In this document: positions 55,960 through 64,000 of the stretch, one piece after another
Numbering within the stretch: the stretch's first letter is position 1
Layout: every line of letters starts with the position of its first letter
Source of the DNA: Viola odorata
Lineage: Eukaryota > Streptophyta > Magnoliopsida > Malpighiales > Violaceae
DNA length: 64,000 bases
Assembly (NCBI GenBank): GCA_963691705.1
Contig: OY829545.1
Coordinates: 27,081,475-27,145,474, forward strand
Direction of reading: 5' to 3'
The notes under the pieces: generated by a model
Databases searched by the model: none
The model's input: only the letters and a program-made list of their open reading frames with translations
What the model was told of the DNA's origin: nothing
Made by a program: the position numbers and the translations under genes

Positions 55960-56904
55960 CTACTCAAAACTGTCAACAGATCCGGCTGGCAACTTTTCAA
56001 ACCAGGTGTTGGCGATTCCCTTCAGAGTCATCACGAATATTTGGCACAGCGCCTCATCCATTCTAGTAAAAAACTTAACATGCTTTTTTACTAAGCTCAC
56101 ATGAACTGTCGGATCCGTCGTCCCCATGTAGGAATCGGTTGGCAATTTGACGTGTCTGCTCACCCGATGCTTCCTAACCCGAAAGGTTAAAGGATTCTTT
56201 GGATCATCATCTTGCTCTTCACGAGCTCGCAGGGAGGCCGAGCCTCTGGAGGCATTCCGATCAGCCCTCTCGCGATCTCTTCCGGACTGAGGCCGATCCG
56301 TTGACCTCTCTCGACCTCTTCCTCTCTCGGATCTTCCTTCTACTGACAACCTCTGGGTCCTTCTTGGGCTACGCTGGACTGCCCGGCTGTTAGCCTCTTC
56401 CATGTTATCCAGGAATCCTTCCCCTCTAATCGGATTTTCACTCTGACGGGGTAGCCGGAGTTCATTCGATGGATTTCCCCGTTGAGCTGTCTGACTGACG
56501 TGCTGTTGTACAGATCTGACTGGCTGGAGTGCCATAGGCGGAGGCACTAAAGATGGTGTCACCGCAGGTTGGTCAGGGATCTGCTGAGGAATGATCTGTT
56601 GGGAGTGGATCTGCTGGGGGAGGATTTGCTGGTGAACGGGCGGAGGGATCCTTCCCATAAACGTTTGCATCATCAGATCCATCCGTCGATGCAAGGCAGC
56701 GAACTCATGCATGACTGCTGGTGGGATGACTGCTGGTTGTGGAGTGCCGGAAAGTAGCATCTCTGGAATTTCTGGGAAATTAAGCCGGCGGGCTGCGGCG
56801 TTCATGTCCACACGGGAAGATGAGACGTGAGGAGGTGGAGTTTCATACTGACCAGCAACACCACTGGTGGGTTGATTTGATTGAAAGTTTAGATCGGATG
56901 CCAT
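55960..56904 (-). pseudogene. element C gag, N-terminal part ending at TAG
   Basis: The first ATG in frame is at 56904 (MASDLNFQSNQPTSG); the frame is open upstream to 56970 without ATG. 314 codons: Pro/Gln-rich N-terminus, Arg/Ser-rich stretch (GRSERGRGRERS), then the start of Retrotrans_gag (KLPTDSYMGTTDPTVHV, TWFEKLPAGSVDSFE). It ends at TAG 55960-55962, then continues in frame as pol. The stop lies inside the capsid domain, not at a Gag-Pol border, so it is probably a mutation rather than a programmed stop. Confidence 0.8.
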
Positions 56905-56985
56905 CTTTAGAAATGAAGAAACCCCAATAAGATTGAAAAAGGAAGAGCTTTGAATTTCAAGGCTGCTCACTCAAAAACTCAAAAG

Positions 56986-57003
56986 CTCTCAATGAAAGCA
57001 CCA
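56986..57003 (-). other. primer binding site of element C
   Basis: On the minus strand TGGTGCTTTCATTGAGAG, two bases after the LTR; identical to element B. Confidence 0.75.
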
Positions 57004-57005
57004 AA

Positions 57006-57781
57006 TAATAATCCGTGGACCGGAGTGAGGGGTTTTTTGGTAAAGTGGCTCGCTGGAAGGTGTTGATCAGATCGCCGTGAAGGACCTGCACAATGCCGGA
57101 AGTGTTTTCCGGCGTAAGAGCTCCAATGCCAAAGTCAGTAATTTTGGTTAAGTGTGGAGAAAATGTGTGTATTTTTTTTTGTGTTTGAGTAAAGGAGAAA
57201 CTTCCCTTATATACCTCCCTCTAGTCCTTAGGCTGGACTAGAGTGGTTAGATCTCTGACATCCCCTCCCCTTTTTCCTCAGCAGGTGGTCTAGGAGCAGG
57301 GATTCATCATTATAACGTAGGGTGCAGACCTTATTTTAGGGGAATAGAGTCGTCCCCTTGTCCGGTTGTCAGGTGACGATGTGATGGGAGCAGGTTATCC
57401 TCCCTGCCAACCTTGACTAAATGTATACTGACTATGAAGTATTATACAAATAATATCTGTGAGGGGAGATTAATATCTGGGCCCCATCAGTACGATGCCG
57501 TTAGGGTGGAATCGGCAGACAGCCGTTGTGTAGAATCGGCTGGGTGCCGTTTGGTGACACATTGACCAGGCCAGGGTATATAACGGTGCCGATCCGTTTC
57601 TTCATGCTTGGGCGGATGGATCGGCCTTGTCCCGATTTGAGACAATCGGGCTAGACTTGTCCTTTGGTCACTTATTCCTGTTGACGTGGTCAAACGGTCG
57701 CGATGCCGTTTTGGCTGGTCAACAGTACTTTGTGAAGGTGCAAAGTCCATTGTGCCCTTCTGATAATTTTATGTATTATCA
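57006..57781 (-). repeat. 5' LTR of element C
   Basis: On the minus strand it starts TGATAATACAT (57781) and ends GGATTATTA (57006), so its last bases are TTATTA instead of the TTATCA seen in A, B and X. TATATAA lies at 57207-57213 (minus strand). No second copy exists in the window. Confidence 0.75.
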
Positions 57782-57896
57782 GCACTCCACATGGTTTAGA
57801 TCTAACAATAGCAATGTTCATGCTTAACTCCCTCTTCTACCATTAGAATTTCCATACTCGGTTGCTAACTTGCACCAGTGTCATTTGAATGGTACT
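57782..57896 (-). other. 3' flank of RLK2
   Basis: Short non-coding stretch between the C LTR and the RLK2 stop; probably 3' untranslated sequence. Confidence 0.5.
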
Positions 57897-60800
57897 TCAA
57901 GTTCTTCTATCACCTCTTCTTCCAGTTCCAAGAAGTTTGGCTCTGATTGAAATCAACTGAGCTGTAACCTCATCTATTCTCATCCTTTCCCCTGGAGTTT
58001 TAACAGAACAAGCAACTCCAATCTTGAATATTGGAACCAGCAACTCTTCTATCCTTTGAGTATTGCTTGTCGTGCTTCTTTGGTTTTGAACCATGTTCGT
58101 ACTTGCCTCTTCTATTTCCTGATGAAGAACAGGATCCAAAATTCTTGTAACTTGTTCAGGCAAAAAGGACTGGACAAAGTTATGCAGGTTTAAGCCTTCA
58201 ATGAATATGTCATCCACAGGTCTCTTTCCTGTAAACATTTCCAGCAAAAGAATGCCATAGCTATACAAGTCACCATATATAGCCACCTCATTCCCCATTC
58301 CATACTCTGCCATGTATCCGTAGAAGAGGCATTTGTTAGAAACTTTTATGTGCGTAAATTTATGAGATAGGTAAGTAAGTATCGACAAAGATTACCTGGA
58401 GGAGCATAACCAACTGTTCCTCTTACTCCCATCGAACTTGATTGATTGCCATTAGACTCATTGGGTGCTTCTAGAAGGAATCTAGCCAATCCAAAATCAC
58501 CTACGTGCGTTGTCATTTCTTCGTCAAGAAGTATATTACTTGGTTTGAGATCACAGTGAACAATAGGTGTTTCATTTTGATGATGGAGGTAATCAAGGGA
58601 ACAAGCAACATCAATTGCGATTTGTAGCCTCTGAAGAAGATTTGCGCGAATAGGATGATGATGCAGCCACTCCTCAAGGCTTCCGTTGACCATGAACTCA
58701 TAAACCAAAGCCCTAAAGTAATTTCCTTGGGAATCAATACTTGAGCAAACAGTTAGCAACCTTACAAGATTCCGATGCCTGATGTTTTTTAGAGCTTCAC
58801 ATTCGGCTTTAAAACTCTTGAGAGCCCCAAAGCGCATAAGGTTCAACACCTTAACTGCAACTAAAGTTCTTCCCGCCTCAAGCGCAAGCGCTCCCTTGTA
58901 CACTGACCCGAAACTACCCTACCAATCAAATTAGCAGAGGAGAATCCTTCAGTAGCCTTATACAAATTGTGATAGGATAATTGCATGATTGTGTTGGCTT
59001 GATTATTCAAGATAGGTGTTTTTCTCCTTTTCAGCAGCCACAAAGAAAACAACACAGATATGAGTCCTAAAATCGCAGCAACAATGCCAATTACTAGTTT
59101 TATCCTTGTCTCCAATCCCTTCTTGTTTGACCTATTAGAATTGCATGCCATTAACTGGAATTCAGGTATGCCTCCACAAAGTTTACTATTTCCTACAACA
59201 GAAGTAGCTCTTGCATTCTAGAAGATGCCACCTGTAGGCAAACAACCTTCCAAATAATTGAAGGATAGGTTTAAATATTGCAGCGCGTTGAGATGAGGTA
59301 AAAAAAATGGTATTTCTCCTGAAAATCTATTGTGAGACAAATCCAAATATTCAAGAGCCTTCAGTGAACTCAATGAGGAAGGAATAGAGCCTTCAAATAA
59401 ATTGTTGTGTAAGCCTAAGGTTTGAAGGCTTATGCAACTGATCAAAGTGTTAGGAATCACACCTGACAACATGTTACTAGAAAGATTCAAGGTTCCTAAC
59501 TGTTTCATGTTTCCGATCTCCAAGGGAACAACGCCACTCAAACGGTTATCAGACAAGTCAAGCCATATGGATAATGATGGTACGCCAATAACTTGTGAGG
59601 GTATGGTGCCGTTGAGATTGTTGTGGGATAAATCCAAGACTAACAACTTTTGGCACTTTCCTAAGCTTGAAGGAATACTACCACTAAGATCATTTTTGTT
59701 TATTCTGAGGTCAATTAACTGGTTAATATTTCCAAGAGATGCTGGAATACTTCCCGAGAACATATTATCAAACAAGTACAAAAAATTTAATTTTTGAAGC
59801 TTTCCAATAGTGGAGGGAATGATACCTGAAAGTTGGTTCTCTCTTGCAGAAATCTTTTCTAAACTGATAAGATTACCGATTTCAAACGGGATGCTCCCTT
59901 GTATTTGATTACCCCACAACAAAAACACCCGAAGCATAGTAGAGAAGTTGCCAATTTGTTGTGGTAATACCCCTCCGAATGAATTGTATTGTATCTCCAA
60001 GTACTCTAAGATGGTGGCATTTGAGAAAGAGGCGAGGAAACTCAAGTCATTTGCTTCTCCACTACCAAGATTGTTTTGAGAGATGCGAAAAATCCGAAGC
60101 TTCTGAACCTTATGGAGAAAGGGCACCCCTCCTGTAAGTTTGTTATTTTGCAATTGAAGAGATGCCATGTTTGACGAGTTAGATAAGGAACTTGGAATGG
60201 GACCAGAAATTCGATTGGTGGTGATAGAGAAAAACGTGATATTTGGAAGAGAGATGAACAAGTCCGGGCAAAGATTACCTGAGAGATCATTGAATCCCAA
60301 GTCTAATATGGTGATAGAAGAAATATTAAAAATGGAGGCAGCGATAGTACCTGATAGCCTGTTTGAAAAAAGACTCAAGAAATTAAGATTGACCAGTTGG
60401 CCCAAAGAATCAGGTATGCTTCCAACCAAAAGATTATAGCCAAGGTACACTGACACAAGATGTGATAAGTTGCCAAGAGAATGAGGGATGGTTTTTGTTA
60501 GATTATTGTTCCATAAGGAAGCGAATTCGAGCTTCGACAAGGAACCAAGCACGGGAGGAATATGTCCAACAAGCTGGTTGAAACCTAAATCCAATTTAAT
60601 AAGATTGGAAAGATTGGATATATTGGACGGAATTTGTCCACTTACTGTGTTATTGTTCAAGTATAGATACTCTAACCTGTGCAGGTGGCCAATTTCTTGA
60701 GGGATTTCGTTGCTAAAGCTGTTGTTCCGGAGGTTTAATTTTCTCAAGAAGCTCAAATTTCCAACGTGGGGTGAGATTGTCCCTGCCAATTTTGAGGACT

Positions 60801-61092
60801 CCAGGTCAAGTGTGATAACCCTTTGGTGCCTACGGCCGCACCTCACACCGTACCATTGGCAGAAATGGATGGAAGTGTTCCAGTAGGTCAAGACAGCAAA
60901 AGGGTCACTAGTGATTTTGGACTTGAATTGAAGCAAGGCTTGGTGGTCAGTCTCATTACTCTTATCACCACTAATGGCTGTAGCTGCTGCTGCAGAGGAC
61001 GTGGTTGGGCAGAGTTGGAGCAGAGGAATTGTGATAAAAAGCAATATGGGAAAAGAAGAGAATAAGTGAATGAAGGATATCAGTTTCCGCAT
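57897..61092 (-). pseudogene. RLK2: LRR-XII receptor-like kinase, two lesions
   Basis: It starts ATG at 61092 with a signal peptide, then LRRNT (DHQALLQFKSKIT) and about 20 LRRs to about 59240. TAG at 59218-59220 (GGIF*NA; CAA in RLK1) precedes the membrane segment (IGIVAAILGLISVLFSLWLL). A 1-bp loss near 58921 breaks the Gly loop (GGTGAGGG in RLK1, GGTAGGG here). The kinase follows: AVKVLNL, non-RD HCDLKPSNILLD, DFGLARF. An 89-bp intron (58307-58395, GTAATC to GGCAG) precedes EYGMGNEVAIYGD and the end at 57897. The whole coding length would be about 1010 codons. Relatives (Xa21, FLS2, EFR) sense microbial peptides at the plasma membrane. As sequenced, no complete receptor can be made. Confidence 0.9.
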
Positions 61093-61365
61093 CCTTTCGG
61101 GAAACTGATGAGAATGAGAAATTTTTATGGAAGATGTGTATAAATGGTTAATGGTTTTACAATTTAATTAACATTGGTATCTTTGAGCTGAGATCCATCC
61201 CTCACCGCCGGCTTCCCACTTATACGCAACAAGTGTCAAGTAGATGAGACAGACTTCTTCGATTAAATTAAAAGAAGAAGAAGACTGACTGATCCAAGTC
61301 TTCTGAAAATCTAATTGGCTAGAGCTTATTAATTCTTTTCCAACCACAAGCGTACACTGATGGTG
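61093..61365 (-). promoter_or_regulatory. upstream region of RLK2
   Basis: Non-coding. It would hold the RLK2 promoter and leader; TATAAATGG at 61139-61147 read on plus is in the wrong direction, and I see no clear TATA box for the minus strand. Confidence 0.35.
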
Positions 61366-61431
61366 ACAGGCAAAAAAGATTGAACAAACTTGTGAAGATT
61401 TAAGCCTGCATTGAACATATCATCCACAGGT
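61366..61431 (-). pseudogene. RLK3: short receptor kinase fragment
   Basis: Minus strand reads PVDDMFNAGLNLHKFVQSFL, matching RLK2 at about 58155-58225 (PVDDIFIEGLNLHNFVQSFL). The similarity ends on both sides. It is the remnant of a third tandem kinase gene in the same orientation. Confidence 0.85.
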
Positions 61432-62336
61432 TTTTAAATTAATACAATGGTGTTTTTATGGTTTTTGTGAGTGAAAATCTATTTTTAAAAACTATAAAAA
61501 GGAACAAGAGATATAGAAAACACTCAGTTACTGTCATACCGTATGGAGGTGTCAGCTGCTGTGAGATCAAAACCAGTCACCGACTCTGGTGATGATAAGA
61601 AATATCCTTAATTACCAAAAGAATAAGGAAAAGGTTACACATGGTTTAACTATAACACCATTTGCCCTCAAAAATAAAAAATTAAAAAAAATATAAATAG
61701 AAATCAAAGCTAGATCAGAATTCAGCAATATCATGACTAAAATTGACTTTCAGTAAATACTCCCATTGGCTGTAATTGTAAAAGAGCTCAGAAATATGAA
61801 GAATGACTAAAAAAATTGAAGTCAAAATATGCAAGTCTATGATGAGCAAGTATGATAAATAGAAATATGGAACACTGGCAACTAATGTCTGGAAAGCAGC
61901 TTACATAAACCCTTTGATCAAAACAAGTAGAAAAGGTTTTCACCAAAAGGTAGAGTGGGGAAAACAAATAGCTTACCGTCATTCAGTCTGGCATATACTG
62001 ATTAACCTCATGCATTAATATTACACAAACATATTAAGAACATAAAAATAGCCTGAAAAACTTGAAATATGCATGTTTTTCCCTCTGAACAACCCTACAA
62101 TTACCTACAGATGGATAATGACGATTAAGTAAATAAATAAATATTAGAAAACAGTAAGCCAAATTTGCAAGAGAGAACATTTTCTGACCAATCTTGAGGG
62201 CATTTATTTGTCTAACTTCAAACCATTGCAGACATACGAAAGTTTAGCATTACTGGTGTCTTTGGCATCATACATGCAATGCAATTTAAATCTCTTAGAC
62301 CCACCCACATAATGAAGGAAATTATAGGGAAAGAAA
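61432..62336. other. intergenic, no gene seen
   Basis: AT-rich DNA with no open frame or motif I can name. Confidence 0.5.
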
Positions 62337-63632
62337 CTAGTTGCGGACTTTACGCCTGAGTGCAGGTGGCACTGGACCAGCATGGAAGTAGAAGTTGAAA
62401 TTAATGGTAACGATAGAAACAGAGACTTTCCTCTTTCGGTTCGAGAGGGACACTCTGTTTCCAGCTGCTATCTACTTTTCCCAACTTTTTGGTTTTCATA
62501 TTGAACGAAACAAAATGTGTATCTAAGATGAAAAAGTACAACACATCCTCATCATTTGGATCCAAATACACAGCTTTTACTCTCTTCATGAATTCATTTA
62601 TTTCTTTCATCTCATCGGTAACCCTCCTAGAATACATAGGAACCTCATGTGCTAATATCTATTCTCCTCTCTCGTAGCCTTTGAGTTCAAAAACCCTTAA
62701 GTCGTGAAGATGATCACTGTTAGGGCCATACCTTGCCAAATGCACCAACTGCAATCTCCTCTTGCAGATACCAACCCCAATGCACGGAAGTCCCAAACTA
62801 TGCTGTGCCCGTAGGCGGTGTTGGAACACCTCTCAGGGCAAATCTATAGAAAAAAATTGCCCCCCATCACACAAGTTGTAAACAACAAGGCTCATTCAGT
62901 ATCATTCCCAAATGCAAGCCAATGCAAATTGCCATTCCATGACAAGGCTTCCATAGAATAAGAGTGTTCTTTGTAATAGTTGAAACATGGGTTCAACACA
63001 CACCTAAATCAGTCTATCGGTTGGTGTCAGAAGAAAATATGAGCATCCTAAACCCAAAATCAAACTCCACAATGCGGACCACTTTACAGTGGTAATTATC
63101 GAAGCATACGCGACCCACAATGGCATTCCGGTAATAATCAAACTGGGAAGGGGAGGGTGGGAGAGCGACAGAATCATGGGTGAAAGGATTGCAAATGTGG
63201 TACTAAACTTTACCAGGTAGTGACAAGTCGGTGTATGATGCAAGAAGGATGAGGTCGTTACATGATGCTTCGATGATCATCCCTGGAGGCTGATAAGCGT
63301 TGGTCTGGAAATCAGAATTATGAAGAATTGAAGAAGGTAACTCCAATTTCATGGTTCTGATGATTGGATCATGGGAGACGAGGTTGTAGTCCAGAGGTAA
63401 CTTCCAATTGGAACGAATTCGGGCAAAGGGACGGTTAAAAGTATGATGGTGATGATGAGTATTGACATAACGATTCATACAATAGGGAGTGGAGATGATG
63501 GAGTTCCAAAATGTAGAGACCAACTTACATTGAATTGTGAAATTGGGATTGGAGAGTCTCTCCAGAATCTGAATCAGTAAATTAAATCGGCGTCAAGATC
63601 GTTGATAGAAGCATTATCGCGGTGGAGTTGAG
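62337..63632 (-). pseudogene. F-box protein pseudogene
   Basis: Minus strand: NDLDADLI then, after a frameshift near 63583, LIQILERLSNPNFTIQCKLV and STFWNSIIS, an F-box (about 63510-63610). It continues with SHDPIIRTMKLELP and CNDLILLAS, then TAG at 63203-63205, then in the same frame YHICNPFTHDSVALPPSPSQ, typical of F-box-associated repeats. ALSWNGNLHWLAFGNDTE (about 62905-62960), VHLARYGPNSDHLHDLRVFE and the 62401-62637 frame carry the rest, through more frame changes. Active relatives pick substrates for SCF ubiquitin ligases. At least four breaks make this copy dead. Confidence 0.85.
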
Positions 63633-64000
63633 TGGAGGCAAGAAAAATATAGAATTCTCATCTAATCTATATGATAATGTTGTGAAGGGTATCGACCTCG
63701 GCAGCTTAAAAAATAAAAATAAATTACAACTCAATAAGATACAGATTTTGTGGGTGTGTAGTTTTTGGTTGACTTACAAGTCACTTATTGATTTTGGTTA
63801 TTTTGGTACTGGTTAAAGAAAGAATGGAAATAAGATAAATAAATGTATTTTGATCAGAGGCTTGGTCAAGACAAAATAGTTTGGATAAAAACTCAAGTGT
63901 GAGAATTCCTGATAAGGGCACTTCGTGAGTTACGTTCCTTATAGATTGATCATTGATTAATGTTTTATCTTCATCTTCATAGTGTGCTATAAAATACAAG
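63633..64000. other. right edge, no gene seen
   Basis: Only a short minus-strand frame (63781-63999) open to the window edge, without a recognisable motif; it could be chance. Confidence 0.4.

Larger units (their letters stand above)
50695..57781 (-). mobile_element. Tat-like Ty3/gypsy element C, 3'-truncated
   Basis: In minus orientation: 5' LTR (57006-57781), primer site identical to B, gag, then an open pol of 1584 codons, then about 510 bp of 3' sequence cut off at 50695. No 3' LTR and no antisense cassette remain. The truncation meets the broken Ogre-like LTR, so one deletion probably removed both ends. Near-intact coding suggests recent insertion, but the copy cannot move without its 3' end. 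Confidence 0.9.

Noticed and set aside
55960..55962. Programmed Gag-Pol read-through stop
   Set aside because: It lies inside the capsid domain, far upstream of the protease; mutation of CAG is simpler. Kept only as a finding to check.
54218..56104. Plus-strand frames of 90-200 codons across element C
   Set aside because: They lie opposite the open pol frame and follow its codon pattern; no domain seen.
63004..63243. Separate 79-codon membrane-like protein
   Set aside because: It is an out-of-frame reading of the F-box pseudogene; the in-frame reading gives F-box-associated motifs.
1..64000. tRNA, rRNA or microRNA genes
   Set aside because: I found no cloverleaf with the usual box sequences, no ribosomal sequence and no convincing microRNA precursor.

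Overview
The window is plant nuclear DNA, most likely from a eudicot. It holds nested LTR retrotransposons of the Ty3/gypsy Tat-like and Ogre-like kinds, an Athila-like solo LTR, an LRR receptor kinase of the Xa21/FLS2/EFR class, a spliced DEAD-box helicase and an F-box gene. I find no intact host gene: every host locus here is truncated, frameshifted or stopped.

Left part (1-32655) is a nest. The 3' end of one Tat-like element (X, with its LTR at 675-1210) is fused to the middle of gag of a second (element A, about 1211-32655). Element A is interrupted by a 1549-bp solo LTR (12262-13810, target duplication GTGAT) and by a complete 15.07-kb sister element (B, 14079-29152; 502-bp LTRs that differ at 7 sites by eye; target duplication AATAT). 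Both insertions hit the same antisense gene of A. In A and B the order after the plus-strand gag-pol is: an AAAAAAGGGGG tract, an array of five hairpins, and then a minus-strand cassette of four genes (called aORF2, aORF1, aORF3 and aORF4 in plus-strand order). aORF1 and aORF2 are spliced; aORF1 in both elements, and aORF2 in A, carry a Transposase_28-like domain. aORF3 and aORF4 are small proteins. A and B gag-pol are riddled with stops, while aORF4 is open in both.

Middle (32656-37723): a decayed DEAD-box RNA helicase (plus strand) with recognisable exons, then the C-terminal part of an LRR receptor kinase gene (RLK1, minus strand). An Ogre-like element without visible gag-pol (37724-50694) inserted into RLK1. 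It has 3.07-kb LTRs and several tandem-repeat arrays, and its right LTR is cut off.

Right part: a 3'-truncated Tat-like element in minus orientation (C, 50695-57781) has a nearly intact gag-pol broken by a single TAG. Then come a second LRR receptor kinase (RLK2, 57897-61092, one in-frame stop and one 1-bp frameshift), a short third kinase fragment, and an F-box pseudogene (62337-63632).

The most interesting signals are the five-hairpin arrays, whose stems change sequence but keep pairing between units and between elements, and the conserved four-gene antisense cassette. Names A, B, C, X and aORF1-4 are labels made here. All homology calls come from reading the sequence; no database search was run.
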